Shown one piece after another: positions 16,076 through 24,382 of a stretch of 64,000 nt of DNA. Every line of letters starts with the position of its first letter. Positions within the stretch are counted from its first letter, which is position 1. The DNA lies in NCBI GenBank assembly GCA_041690255.1, contig JAWLHU010000017.1:62001-126000 (forward strand), given 5' to 3'. Source of the stretch: JAWLHU01 sp041690255 (lineage in GTDB: Bacteria > Bacillota > Sulfobacillia > Symbiobacteriales > Symbiobacteriaceae). Under the pieces are notes generated by a model. That model saw only the letters and a list, made by a program, of their open reading frames with translations, had not been told where the DNA came from and made no database searches. Both the position numbers and the translations under genes were made by a program.

Positions 16076-16723
16076 TTGTTGAGACGGAAGCAGAGACGCA
16101 ACAGCAGCCTCCTGGCCATTCTTCTTCTGCTTGTCATCACCCTCTACATGAACCGGGACGGCCTGTTCGCGGATGAACCGGGCACGGAACCAGCCACCGG
16201 TGAAGTCCGTGCCTGGCCGACGCCGACCGAAGCCCAGTTGGAGAAGCTGAAGGCGGAGAAGGGGATGAAGCTCTCCGCATCGGCCCTGAAGAAGCTGAAG
16301 ACGGCGACGGTTGTCCGGGTGGTCGATGGCGACACGGTTGAGCTGACGATCGGGTCGAAGAAGGAGAAGGTCCGGCTGCTAAATGCAAACACCCCCGAGA
16401 CGGTTGATCCACGCAAGCCAGTGGAGGAGTACGGCAAGGAGGCGTCAGCCTTCACGAAGTCGATCCTTCCGCTCGGCACGAAGGTCTTCTACAAGACCGA
16501 TGTGGAGGAGCGGGACCGCTATGACCGGCTGTTGGTCCACATCTACCTGGAGGATGGCACCTGGTTCAACGCCCTGCTGATCCGCGCCGGGTATGCCCAG
16601 CTGATGACCATCTCGCCCAACGTGAGCGCGGCGGATTTCTTCAAGGATCTGCAGGCCAAGGCACGCAGAGAGGAGATCGGCCTCTGGCAGATTCCGGTCT
16701 ACCAGAACCCGCCGAAGCAGTAA
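16076..16723 (+). CDS. Membrane-anchored thermonuclease (SNase-like)
   Basis: This 215-residue secreted or anchored nuclease has an N-terminal basic and hydrophobic signal-anchor (LLAILLLLVITLYM). The staphylococcal nuclease fold starts with ATVVRVVDGDTVEL and includes the catalytic Arg in RLLNANTPET, the EYGKEA Glu, and the second Arg in RDRYDRLLVHIY, so it should be active and calcium-dependent. Unlike S. aureus Nuc it probably stays attached to the membrane. The start is TTG 16076, or the TTG 3 nt later, after TAGGAGC. It lies 9 nt from the metallopeptidase gene and is the third gene of this operon. Confidence 0.9.
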   Translation: MLRRKQRRNSSLLAILLLLVITLYMNRDGLFADEPGTEPATGEVRAWPTPTEAQLEKLKAEKGMKLSASALKKLKTATVVRVVDGDTVELTIGSKKEKVRLLNANTPETVDPRKPVEEYGKEASAFTKSILPLGTKVFYKTDVEERDRYDRLLVHIYLEDGTWFNALLIRAGYAQLMTISPNVSAADFFKDLQAKARREEIGLWQIPVYQNPPKQ

Positions 16724-16771
16724 CAGAGACGGCCCGCGCATGGGTAAACTAGGCGCGGGAGGTGTCCACAT

Positions 16772-16990
16772 ATGACTGATATCCCCGGCCGAAACGAGCC
16801 GGACCCCAAGAATCTGCGGCAGCGATCCTTTCAGGGCGGCGCAGACGGCCTGCCAGATGCTTCGCCGGAGCAGATCCCGCCTGAGTACCGGGACCTGCCC
16901 CAGGGCGCAGGCGCAGGCATCTCGGGCATTACCCACGCTCCGGCTGTGCGGGAGGGTGGAGCCCGGGTCCGTGTGACCGAGAAGGAGTAA
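16772..16990 (+). CDS. Small hydrophilic protein of unknown function
   Basis: ATG 16772 has a strong SD (GGGAGGTG) 8 nt upstream. The 72-residue product is polar and rich in Pro, Gly and Glu, with no hydrophobic core, and is probably disordered. Motifs seen are EQIPPEYRDLPQG and a basic-acidic end VRVTEKE. Small hydrophilic proteins of this composition are common among spore or stress proteins of Bacillota, but nothing specific supports that here. A terminator hairpin follows at 17004. Confidence 0.65.
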   Translation: MTDIPGRNEPDPKNLRQRSFQGGADGLPDASPEQIPPEYRDLPQGAGAGISGITHAPAVREGGARVRVTEKE

Positions 16991-17003
16991 GCGAGAAGCG
17001 TGC

Positions 17004-17030
17004 AGGCCGGGCGGTCTCTGCCCGGCCTTG
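17004..17030 (+). terminator. Probable intrinsic terminator
   Basis: AGGCCGGGC and GCCCGGCCTT form a 9-bp GC stem over a 7-nt loop. The following tract is C/T-rich rather than a clean T run. Confidence 0.6.
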
Positions 17031-17120
17031 CCGCGCCCTTCTTTTCCCGGTCCGGTGGAACATCAGGCCGTTTTCTGTCGTCTAATCCTGTTGTGTGGTT
17101 CTTAGGAAAGGGGCGGCATC

Positions 17121-18110
17121 GTGAGCGCAATCATTGAAGTCAAGGGGCTCCGGAAGGAGTTCAAGATCGCCAAGCGGAAGGAAGGGGCCTTCAGCGCGGT
17201 TCGCTCTCTCTTCTCGCGCGAGTTCGAGACAAAACTGGCGGTTAACGATGTCTCCTTTTCGATCCGTCCCGGCGAACTGGTGGGCTATATTGGGCCCAAT
17301 GGTGCCGGTAAGTCGACGACAATCAAGATGCTGACCGGCATTCTCGTACCGAGTGGCGGCGAGGTCCGGGTGCGCGGGCTGATCCCCTACGAGCAGAGGG
17401 TGGAGAACGCCAAGCAGATCGGCGTCGTCTTTGGCCAGCGAACCCAGCTCTGGTGGGACCTGCCGACGATCGAGTCCTTCGAGTTGCTGCAGCATATCTA
17501 CAAGATCCCGAAGGAACGCTATGACCGGAACATGGCCCGGTTCAAGGAGCTCCTCGGCCTGGACGAGTTCCTGAACACCCCGGTCCGGCAGCTTTCCCTC
17601 GGCCAGCGCATGCGGGCCGACCTGGCTGCCGCCCTGCTGCACGATCCGGAGATCGTCTACCTGGACGAGCCGACGATCGGCCTGGACGTCGTGGCGAAGG
17701 AGAAGATTCGCGACTTCATTCGGGAGATCAACCGGGAGCGCCAGGTCACGGTGATCCTGACCACCCATGACATGCAGGATATCGAGAAGATCTGTGAGCG
17801 CATGATCCTGATCGACCATGGCACGGTAATCTACGACGGCCCGGTCGCCCAGATCAAGGCTCGCTTTGGCAAGCAGCGTACCCTCGTGGTCGACCTGGAG
17901 CCGAACGGCAGCCAGCCCGATCTGCGGATTGAGGGAGCCGAGCTGGTCCGGCAGGAGGGCAGCCGTTACTGGCTCCGCTTCAACCGGGATCTGATCTCGG
18001 CCAGCCAGCTGATCGCCCGGGTCTCGGAGCGCTACCCGATCCGGGACCTGACGGTGGAGGAGCCGGAGATCGAGGGGATCATCTCCCGCATCTACCAGGA
18101 AGGGATCTAA
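17121..18110 (+). CDS. ABC-2 type transporter ATP-binding protein (NatA/CcmA-like) without neighbouring permease
   Basis: The 329-residue ATPase carries Walker A GPNGAGKST (about 58-66), the Q-loop region, signature LSLGQR, Walker B IVYLDEPT and the switch His in LTTHDM. The long N-terminal insert before Walker A and the QRTQLWWDLPTIES segment are typical of the group normally encoded beside two ABC-2 permease genes. Here no permease follows: a strong terminator comes 17 nt after the stop and the next gene runs the other way. It must pair with a permease elsewhere or be a remnant. GTG start at 17121, SD AGGAAAGGGG. Confidence 0.92.
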   Translation: MSAIIEVKGLRKEFKIAKRKEGAFSAVRSLFSREFETKLAVNDVSFSIRPGELVGYIGPNGAGKSTTIKMLTGILVPSGGEVRVRGLIPYEQRVENAKQIGVVFGQRTQLWWDLPTIESFELLQHIYKIPKERYDRNMARFKELLGLDEFLNTPVRQLSLGQRMRADLAAALLHDPEIVYLDEPTIGLDVVAKEKIRDFIREINRERQVTVILTTHDMQDIEKICERMILIDHGTVIYDGPVAQIKARFGKQRTLVVDLEPNGSQPDLRIEGAELVRQEGSRYWLRFNRDLISASQLIARVSERYPIRDLTVEEPEIEGIISRIYQEGI

Positions 18111-18126
18111 GATGATGTGAACAGGG

Positions 18127-18158
18127 AACCCCCCGGTGGCTTTGCCGGGGGGTGTTTT
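18127..18158. terminator. Bidirectional intrinsic terminator
   Basis: CCCCCCGG and CCGGGGGG form an 8-bp stem (plus A-T) over an 8-nt loop, with TTTT on the plus side, between two convergent genes. Confidence 0.82.
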
Positions 18159-18160
18159 CA

Positions 18161-19015
18161 TCAGTTGATGGTCAGCGGGAGGGCCTCGGACTGGGCGCCC
18201 AGACTGCCGTCGCTCCAGATCGCCTGGACGCCGTAGTAGTAGAGGCCCGGAGTGGCACTGGTATCCATGTACTTGGTGCTGGCCAGGGGGAGGTCATTGA
18301 TCTGGTTGGCTGGGTTGAACAGATCCCCCTTGGCCTGGGAACGGAAGACGTTGTAGCCGCGTAGTTTCCGATCGGCCGGTGGGGTGACTGCATGCCAGGC
18401 CAGGACCGCGTTGCCGTCCCAGGCCTCGCCGTCCAGCCCGATCGCCTCAAGGGCGGGGTCGGCGGTTGGCGGAGCGGGTGACGGGCCGGTGGTGTAGGAG
18501 AAGGACCTTCCCTGAAGGGAGAAGGCGTAGGTGATCGAGTCGTAGGCGAGGGTGATCTCCTCCCGGTGCACCTTCCGCTCATTGGCTGGGTCCTTGGTAT
18601 CATCGATCACCAACCGGTATTTCGTAATGTGGGCGTTACGCAGGGTGATGGTGAGGTAGGGGGTCTCGGTGCCGGTGCTGTCGATCAGGTAGAAGACGAT
18701 GGTCGCCTCCAGGCTCTCCTGCTCCACGAGAGCCTTGACCAGTCGGGGCGTCGCATCGTCGACCGGCTTGATGCAGGTGAGCGGGAGGAACTCTGGCTTG
18801 CTGAGGCCCACGGGAGCGAGGATCTGCTGGTCGAGGAACTGGCACTCGATCGACCGCTCCCTGCCGGCAATGTCCGTCCCGCCTTCGAGCGGTACACCCT
18901 TGACCGTGATCCACATATAGACAGGGATTGCCGCCTCGGCCCGTTGAGGCATGCAGGTGACAAGGAGCAGGGCGATCAACAGGCCCACGAGTGGGTGAAT
19001 CCGGGGTTTGTGCAT
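18161..19015 (-). CDS. Secreted Hcp-like domain protein with C-terminal fibronectin-III-like domain
   Basis: The start is ATG 19015 (SD GGAGGGAG), opening a signal peptide (LVGLLIALLLVTCMPQRAEA). Residues of about 30-175 follow the order of an Hcp/type VI tube fold: VYMWITVKGVPLEGG at the start, CIKPVDDATPRLVKAL in the middle, then YLTITLRNAHITKYRL and REEITLAYDSITYAF. Compared with P. aeruginosa Hcp the corresponding blocks are easily matched. A Pro-rich linker then leads to a fibronectin-III-like domain (LRGYNVFRSQA to GVQAIWSDGS). The organism looks Gram-positive, so this is not a type VI apparatus part. It is more likely an extracellular ring or lattice-forming protein. That role is inferred from the fold resemblance. 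Confidence 0.75.
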   Translation of the reverse strand: MHKPRIHPLVGLLIALLLVTCMPQRAEAAIPVYMWITVKGVPLEGGTDIAGRERSIECQFLDQQILAPVGLSKPEFLPLTCIKPVDDATPRLVKALVEQESLEATIVFYLIDSTGTETPYLTITLRNAHITKYRLVIDDTKDPANERKVHREEITLAYDSITYAFSLQGRSFSYTTGPSPAPPTADPALEAIGLDGEAWDGNAVLAWHAVTPPADRKLRGYNVFRSQAKGDLFNPANQINDLPLASTKYMDTSATPGLYYYGVQAIWSDGSLGAQSEALPLTIN

Positions 19016-19103
19016 CAGGGCTCCCTCCATTCGGTCTCGTCTTGAAACCATTAAAGCAGGAGGGGCTTAGAGAAAACTCAAGACCGGGTCAAATAGGGCT
19101 CCT

Positions 19104-19130
19104 CCGCGGTCCCCCCGCGGTTCCCCCGCG
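19104..19130. repeat. Short CCGCG array with 11-bp period
   Basis: CCGCG occurs at 19104, 19115 and 19126 inside C-rich 11-mers, upstream of the Hcp-like gene. Three units only. It resembles the longer helical-pitch arrays elsewhere in the window. Confidence 0.45.
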
Positions 19131-19147
19131 CCTTCGCCCTAATCAAC

Positions 19148-19188
19148 GACAAAGCCGTCCGAGAGCAGCGACAGCGCTCTCGGACGGC
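19148..19188 (-). terminator. Terminator of the gene at 19310-19711
   Basis: A 13-bp perfect stem, GCCGTCCGAGAGC (19154-19166) with its complement at 19176-19188, is followed on the minus strand by TTTG. The 120 bases between it and the stop at 19310 hold nothing recognisable. Confidence 0.7.
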
Positions 19189-19309
19189 GACGGGTTACGC
19201 TCGCGGCGTGGGAGGTGTAGGGGGGCAAGCAGCATACTCCGAAGTGATACGAGTTTAGGACTGAGGAGTCTGCTGCGCCGAAATGCGCTCATCCTCCCCC
19301 CAACTCTCA

Positions 19310-19711
19310 CTAAAACGGATTGCAGCCGATGCCGTCGACGTCCGGCACCTTCCCGGCCTCGTTGCACTCCGGCACAAAGTACTCGTACAGCGATCGGAGG
19401 CAGCCCTTCCGATCGGTCTCGTCCGCCACCTCGGCGTAGGAGTAGGCGACCTCGGCGGCGGCGATCTTCGCCTTGGCACAGGCGCTGATCCCTGCGGCCT
19501 GGCCGTCACCCTCGGCGATCGTCCCCATGTAGGCCAGCAGCGTGGCATACAGGTTGGCGGCCTGACCGACGAAGAAGACATCCCACTCGCCGGTCTCCAT
19601 GCGAGCGTGGAGCTTAAAAACGCCCGGCTTATGCGGAACGTCTACAATGTCAAACGGATGCTCAAAGCGTCCGCCCTTCCAGTCCAAGCCCAGGATGGTC
19701 ATCCAAGCCAC
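19310..19711 (-). CDS. Small GIY-YIG-like domain protein
   Basis: The reading frame continues upstream to 19753, but GTG 19711 (or ATG 19702) is preferred because GAGAAGGGGG lies upstream of it. The product is about 133 residues. GVFKLHAR, then VFFVGQAANLYATLLAYM, and near the end LYEYFVPECN and NPF follow the order of a divergent GIY-YIG fold. This matches a group of small Bacillota proteins in which the nuclease motif is weak. The Tyr of the first GIY is replaced by Phe, so nuclease activity is doubtful. The gene stands alone between the Hcp-like gene and the CapA-like gene. Confidence 0.55.
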   Translation of the reverse strand: MAWMTILGLDWKGGRFEHPFDIVDVPHKPGVFKLHARMETGEWDVFFVGQAANLYATLLAYMGTIAEGDGQAAGISACAKAKIAAAEVAYSYAEVADETDRKGCLRSLYEYFVPECNEAGKVPDVDGIGCNPF

Positions 19712-19914
19712 GTCGTCGTGTCCCCCTTCTCGATAGTCCAAAAGGACCACCAATCACGTAGTTATTCGAAGTGTATGGTAGCACAAAGGACCGTTTCCGT
19801 CCATACTTGTCGGGGGAACTGGGGAAGGGACTCCACCCGCGCCCGCCGAAGTAGCTAATCCTCCGTACGTTCTCAGAACCTCTTCGAATCGGTGCAGAAT
19901 GAGGAGTCACCCCC

Positions 19915-21030
19915 ATGAAGCGTATTGCCATTCCTATGCTGCTCCTGGTTCTGCTGATCGCCGGCTGCGGCGGGGCTCCTGCCGTTGCGCCGGCTGAATC
20001 ACCCGCCGAAACGACTCCAGCCGAGCCTGCCCCGCCACCTGTCGATCCAACCCCGGTCCAGGCTCCGGCTGAACCCGAGCCCGCGCCCCAGCCCGACCCA
20101 GCACCGCCTCCCGAGGTCGACCTGCTCTTCGCCGGCGATCTCATGCTGGAGCGGACCCCGGGCGAGTTCATTGCCAAGGGCGAGGACCCCTATGCCGCCT
20201 TCGCCGACCTGTTCCAGGAGGCGGAAATCGCGGTCGGTAATCTGGAGTGCGTGATCGCCACCGTCGGAGAGGCGGTGCCCAAGGCATACAACTTCCGCTG
20301 CCACCCGCGGAACATCCCCCTGCTCTCCCGGTACTTCAGCGCCGTCTCCGTGGCCAATAACCACTCGGGCGACTACGGTAAGGAGGCTTTCGCCGAGCAG
20401 CTGGCCCTCCTCAAGAGCGCCGGCCTGCCCTTCTTCGGCGGCGGCATGGACCAGGCGGAGGCACACACCCCCCTGATCCTGGAGCGAAATGGGCTGAAGA
20501 TTGCCATGCTCGGCTACAACGAGATCGAACTCCGCTCCTATGAGGCCGGTCCCACCACCCCGGGCCTCGCCTGGTCCATCGATGAGATGGTCGAGGCCGA
20601 TATCCGGGCGGCCCGCCCGCTGGCCGATATCGTGGTCGTCTACCCCCACTGGGGACTGGAGTATCATGCCACGCCGTCCGAGCGGCAGCAACTCCTCGCC
20701 CGCAAGATGATCGATGCCGGCGCCGACCTGGTGGTCGGGGGCCATCCGCACGTCACGCAGGGGGTGGAGATCTACAACGGCCATCTGATCGCTTACAGCC
20801 TCGGCAACTTCGTTTTCGATGACTTCAAGGATGTCCCCCCAAGCCTGGACGAGCCCTCCCGCACCAGTTGGCTCCTGCGGGTCACCCTGGGGAAGGAGGG
20901 GCTCATACGCTGGGAGACGATCGTGGCCCGGACCGATGACCGTGGCTTCCCCCAGCTGGTGCCGGGGGCCGAATCCCCCTGCGGCAGCGAGGCGGATCCG
21001 ACCACGGTCAGCACCTGCACGGCGCCATAG
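19915..21030 (+). CDS. CapA-family lipoprotein (metallophosphatase-like fold)
   Basis: This 371-residue lipoprotein has a signal peptide ending in the lipobox IAGC, with a Pro/Ala/Glu-rich linker (about 25-70) that would hold the domain off the membrane. The PGA_cap domain then runs from VDLLFAGDLMLER through VGNLECVIA, SVANNHSGDYG and VYPHWGLEYHATPS to GGHPHVTQGVEIYNGHLIAYSLGNFVFDD. This is the calcineurin-like fold of CapA, linked in bacilli to poly-gamma-glutamate capsule synthesis, but the other capsule genes (capB, capC) are not nearby. Many spore formers carry isolated paralogues of unknown role, and this is probably one of them. Confidence 0.9.
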   Translation: MKRIAIPMLLLVLLIAGCGGAPAVAPAESPAETTPAEPAPPPVDPTPVQAPAEPEPAPQPDPAPPPEVDLLFAGDLMLERTPGEFIAKGEDPYAAFADLFQEAEIAVGNLECVIATVGEAVPKAYNFRCHPRNIPLLSRYFSAVSVANNHSGDYGKEAFAEQLALLKSAGLPFFGGGMDQAEAHTPLILERNGLKIAMLGYNEIELRSYEAGPTTPGLAWSIDEMVEADIRAARPLADIVVVYPHWGLEYHATPSERQQLLARKMIDAGADLVVGGHPHVTQGVEIYNGHLIAYSLGNFVFDDFKDVPPSLDEPSRTSWLLRVTLGKEGLIRWETIVARTDDRGFPQLVPGAESPCGSEADPTTVSTCTAP

Positions 21031-21149
21031 CGAAGTCTTCAGGGGCGCCGACACGAGCGGCGCGCAAAACGCCCCGCACCGGTGCGATCCGGCGGCGAGG
21101 CGTTCAGGTCGGATCGTGGGCAGACTAGCCTCCGACAGGAGGCGATCAC

Positions 21150-21392
21150 ATGAACCGGAGCGAGTCCATGCAGCGGCTCAAGTTCCTTTATGACCAGGTC
21201 CATCAGACCGCCGAGCGGGCGGAACACCTGGAAGAGCGCATGCCCCTGCACGTCCATCCGCAGTCCGTCAACTACGAGAAGGATCTGAGCCGGATCAAGG
21301 GCGAGTACAACCGCTTGGTCCAGCAATTGCAGGAGAGCGCCATGCTCACCAGCGCCGACCTCGAGGCGGAGGGGCTGCCGGTGCAGTTCTAG
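21150..21392 (+). CDS. Small helical protein of unknown function
   Basis: ATG 21150 follows a near-perfect SD (AGGAGGCGATCAC). The 80-residue product is charged and mostly helical, with heptad-like Leu spacing in MQRLKFLYDQVHQTAERAEHLEERM and again in IKGEYNRLVQQLQE, so a coiled-coil hairpin is likely. No family is recognised. Its stop codon interlocks with that of the convergent gene at 21389 (shared CTAG). Confidence 0.7.
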   Translation: MNRSESMQRLKFLYDQVHQTAERAEHLEERMPLHVHPQSVNYEKDLSRIKGEYNRLVQQLQESAMLTSADLEAEGLPVQF

Positions 21393-21994
21393 CTCAAATG
21401 GATCGGGAACCCGAGGGCGAGGGCGGAGCGGCAGAGGCGGGAGAGGGAGTGCCAGACCCCCACCGGCCCGGCCAGCTCCGCCCGTTCTTCATCGTCCGAT
21501 GTGGCCAGGGCGATCGCCATCTCGGCCGGGTACCGCTCCAACAGCAGGGGCTCGAGTGCATCCAACTCCCGCGCCAGGGCGGGGACAGAGCCGAGCGAGA
21601 CCTCGCCCAACACAAAGGCCTGGGGGAAGTCGTAGGGCAGGTAGTAGCCGGAGTCGCCGGCGTGGTTGATCAGGTGGTTGTAGAGGGCACCGGCCTTGAC
21701 CCGGCCCTCCTGGTAATCGGCGACGCTCTGCCCCTGGCTCTCGGCGGCGATCTCCCGCAGCCTCTCCAGATCCTCCATGGTGCCCAACTCTTCTGCCAGC
21801 CCTTCTCCATCGGTCGGCTCGGCGAGGTTGGTCTCCAGGAAGTAGAGGTCGTTCAGCACCTGGTCGAGTTCAAGCGCCAGTTCCCGGTCTTCGAGTTGCA
21901 TCAGGCGCAGTTCCTCGGGGTCATCCTCCCCGTAGTTTGCCTGGTACCCCTCCAGCGTCAACACCAGGGGGGCGACGGCAGCGTAGATCTCCAT
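21389..21994 (-). CDS. Acidic cytoplasmic protein of unknown function
   Basis: The frame is open further upstream, but the ATG at 21994 (MEIYAAVAPLV) has the purine-rich GAGAGGA before it and gives a sensible 201-residue acidic protein. It is predicted mostly helical, with clusters such as LRLMQLEDRELALELDQVL and no signal peptide or membrane segment. The segment SGYYLPYDFPQAFVLGEVS is the least helical and may be a functional loop. I do not recognise the family. It is convergent with the small coiled-coil gene. Confidence 0.7.
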   Translation of the reverse strand: MEIYAAVAPLVLTLEGYQANYGEDDPEELRLMQLEDRELALELDQVLNDLYFLETNLAEPTDGEGLAEELGTMEDLERLREIAAESQGQSVADYQEGRVKAGALYNHLINHAGDSGYYLPYDFPQAFVLGEVSLGSVPALARELDALEPLLLERYPAEMAIALATSDDEERAELAGPVGVWHSLSRLCRSALALGFPIHLS

Positions 21995-22167
21995 GTATGT
22001 AGCATCCTCTCGTGGGTTTGGCCTCATTATGCCACACTCAGCGCTGCGGTGCATCTGATGACTCCATCGGGCCAATTTTGATCCGTATACTTCTCAAGAA
22101 AGGGAACCTGTGGTAGCGTAAAGAGGTCTATGCATGGCGCGATACCCCGCGAGAAAGGGTGACGATC

Positions 22168-23307
22168 ATGCGATCCGCGCTCCGCACAGAGCGGATCTTC
22201 TTTGCCGCCGCGATCCTTTCCCTCATGATCAGTGTCACCATTTTCATGCGGGAGACCCACTGGAACATGCTCAGCCTGGTGCCCCTTGCCATTACGACCC
22301 TGCTCCTGGTGCCGGTGGGGAGACGGCTCTCCCTGACGCTGGCCGATCTGCAGCGCACCAACCAGGAGCTCCTGCAGCGACAGGCTGAACTGGAGTCACT
22401 GAACGAAGCACTGGAGGAGAGCCGGGAGCGGTTTCGCATCGCTTTTGCGAATGCGCCCATCGGCATGGCGCTGGTCGGGGCCGATGGACGGGTGCTGGAG
22501 GTCAACCCCGCTCTCGCACAGCTGCTGGGCTACAGTGCTGACGCGGTCCAGGGCATGGAGATTGCCGATTTCACCTATCCCGACGACCTGAGGGCCGACC
22601 TGGACCAGTTGCAGGAGATGGTGGCCGGCGACCTCCACCGCTATGAGATGGAGAAGCGGTTTGTCCACCGCAGCGGCCGGATCATCTATGGGCTGATGAG
22701 CGCTTCGGCTGTGCGCGATGGGCGCGGGCAGATGCGCTACGTGATCGGCCAGGTGCTGGATATCACCGAGCGCAAGCGGATGGAGCTCGAACTGCAGGAG
22801 CGGGCCGACCGTGATTTCCTCACCGGTCTGCATAACCGCCGCCGCTTCATGGAGGACCTGGACTGGGCGATCGCTCTGTGGAAGCGCTACGGCACCAGTG
22901 GCGCCCTGATGATGATCGACCTGGATGGCTTCAAGCAGGTGAACGATCGCCTCGGGCACCAGGCCGGCGACGAGCTCCTCAAGCGGGTCGCCACGACGCT
23001 GATGAGCGAGCTGCGGTCGGCGGACCTGTATGGGCGACTTGGTGGCGATGAGTTCGTCTGCTTCCTCCCGGCTGTCGGCGCCGATCAGGCTATGGATGCG
23101 GCCAGCCGGCTCCTCTCGGCCATTTCGGCAGCCACCCGCAGCGTAGATGGCATCGTGGTGACCGGCAGCGCCGGAATCGCCATGCTGCCCGAGCACGGCT
23201 ACACCAGCGTGGAGCTGCTGCATCATGCGGACCTGGCCATGTACCAGGCCAAGGCGCTGGGCAAGAACCAGGCCTTCCTCTACCATCCACAGATCCTCAC
23301 AAGCTAA
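22168..23307 (+). CDS. Membrane PAS-GGDEF diguanylate cyclase
   Basis: The start is ATG 22168, with AAAGGG nine bases upstream; a GTG at 22159 is less well placed. The 379-residue enzyme has two N-terminal membrane helices (IFFAAAILSLMISVTIFM and a second), a short coiled coil, a PAS domain (about 90-205) and a GGDEF domain. The active site GGDEF is intact at 292-296. The inhibitory I-site motif RxxD is also intact (Arg283 to Asp286), so it should make cyclic di-GMP from two GTP with product inhibition. The ligand sensed by PAS is unknown. It is the only c-di-GMP enzyme in the window and a possible input to the GEMM riboswitch at 3540. A terminator follows. Confidence 0.95.
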   Translation: MRSALRTERIFFAAAILSLMISVTIFMRETHWNMLSLVPLAITTLLLVPVGRRLSLTLADLQRTNQELLQRQAELESLNEALEESRERFRIAFANAPIGMALVGADGRVLEVNPALAQLLGYSADAVQGMEIADFTYPDDLRADLDQLQEMVAGDLHRYEMEKRFVHRSGRIIYGLMSASAVRDGRGQMRYVIGQVLDITERKRMELELQERADRDFLTGLHNRRRFMEDLDWAIALWKRYGTSGALMMIDLDGFKQVNDRLGHQAGDELLKRVATTLMSELRSADLYGRLGGDEFVCFLPAVGADQAMDAASRLLSAISAATRSVDGIVVTGSAGIAMLPEHGYTSVELLHHADLAMYQAKALGKNQAFLYHPQILTS

Positions 23308-23310
23308 ACC

Positions 23311-23343
23311 AAACCCCCAGGCGGGATGGCCTGGGGGTGTTCT
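23311..23343. terminator. Bidirectional intrinsic terminator
   Basis: ACCCCCAGGC and GCCTGGGGGT pair over a 6-nt loop between the convergent cyclase and arginase genes. The minus side has a T-rich tail (GGTTTGGTTT). Confidence 0.8.
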
Positions 23344-23351
23344 ATTCCCAC

Positions 23352-24230
23352 TTAGTCGCCGGCGGCTGCGTCGAGGCCTGCCTTGCGGCGGATGACCTGG
23401 CCGGAGACGGCGGCCTGGGCGACATCGAGCGCCAGGGCGGCGGTCCGGTCAGCCTCATCATGGTCCGGGTGGTACTCGACAATATCGACCGCCAGCAGGT
23501 TCCGGCGCCGGGAGATCGCAGCGACCAGGTCCAGCGCTTCATGCCGGTGAAAGCCGCCGGGCACCGGGGTCATGGTGCCGGGGGCATCGCTCGGGTCGAC
23601 CGAGTCAATGTCAAAGCTCAGGAAGACGTTCGGCTTCAGCCGGCCAATGATCCGGTCCCATTCGTGGCGGACTTGGTCCGGCTCCAACACCTCGACCTGC
23701 TCCCGCTCCAGCAGCCGCCGCTCGCCGGCGTCGAGGTCACGGATCCCCCAGAGCCGCAGCCGGTCGGGGCTGACCATCTTTGGGGTCCAGCGGGGCAGCA
23801 AGCCCGTCGCCATCGCCAGCACCATGCCGTGCGGGTTGCCCGATGGTGATGTCTCGATCACGTTGAAGTCGCCGTGGGCATCGACCCAGACGATGTCAAA
23901 ATCATGGGCCATCTCCGAGAGCGCCCAGATCGTGCCCAGGGAGGTGGAGTGGTCGCCGCCCACCGTCAGCATGAGATCGCCGGAGCGGTGAGCCTTCAGC
24001 CAGTGGTCCTTCTGTACGCGGGCCGCCTCTGCTACCTTCTGGAGCCGGGCCTCTACAGGATCTTCTACACGGCTCGATACCAGGGCCATGTCGCCGTGGT
24101 CGACCACCTTGTGCCCCAGCCGCTCCAGGTTTCTGGTCAGGCCGGAAGCGCGAAGCGCCTCCGGCGCATGCCTGACCGCGTCCCGCGGCAGCCCCAGGGT
24201 GGTCGGAAAGCCTAGCAGTTGAATCGCCAT
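23352..24230 (-). CDS. rocF: Arginase
   Basis: The 292-residue binuclear manganese enzyme hydrolyses L-arginine to ornithine and urea. All metal-ligand motifs are present: GGDHS, DAHGDFN followed by the arginase-typical ETSPSGNPHGM loop, and SFDIDSVDP. The DAHGD-N-ETSPSGN-HG string matches true bacillar arginases better than agmatinases, so I use the symbol rocF. Length is normal. It stands alone, not in a roc operon. It ends against the bidirectional terminator shared with the diguanylate cyclase. Confidence 0.93.
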   Translation of the reverse strand: MAIQLLGFPTTLGLPRDAVRHAPEALRASGLTRNLERLGHKVVDHGDMALVSSRVEDPVEARLQKVAEAARVQKDHWLKAHRSGDLMLTVGGDHSTSLGTIWALSEMAHDFDIVWVDAHGDFNVIETSPSGNPHGMVLAMATGLLPRWTPKMVSPDRLRLWGIRDLDAGERRLLEREQVEVLEPDQVRHEWDRIIGRLKPNVFLSFDIDSVDPSDAPGTMTPVPGGFHRHEALDLVAAISRRRNLLAVDIVEYHPDHDEADRTAALALDVAQAAVSGQVIRRKAGLDAAAGD

Positions 24231-24382
24231 GCTGCTTCGCTCCCCTATCCCTCGATTTTGATGATTCTATGCAGCCATGAGTATGCACTGTTGCATATTC
24301 TTGATACGCCTACCCCATTCCTGCCGTGTACGATTTTTTTGCTGCCAGGGAAGGTATCCTAGGGGGCGAGGAGGGAGTCGTC

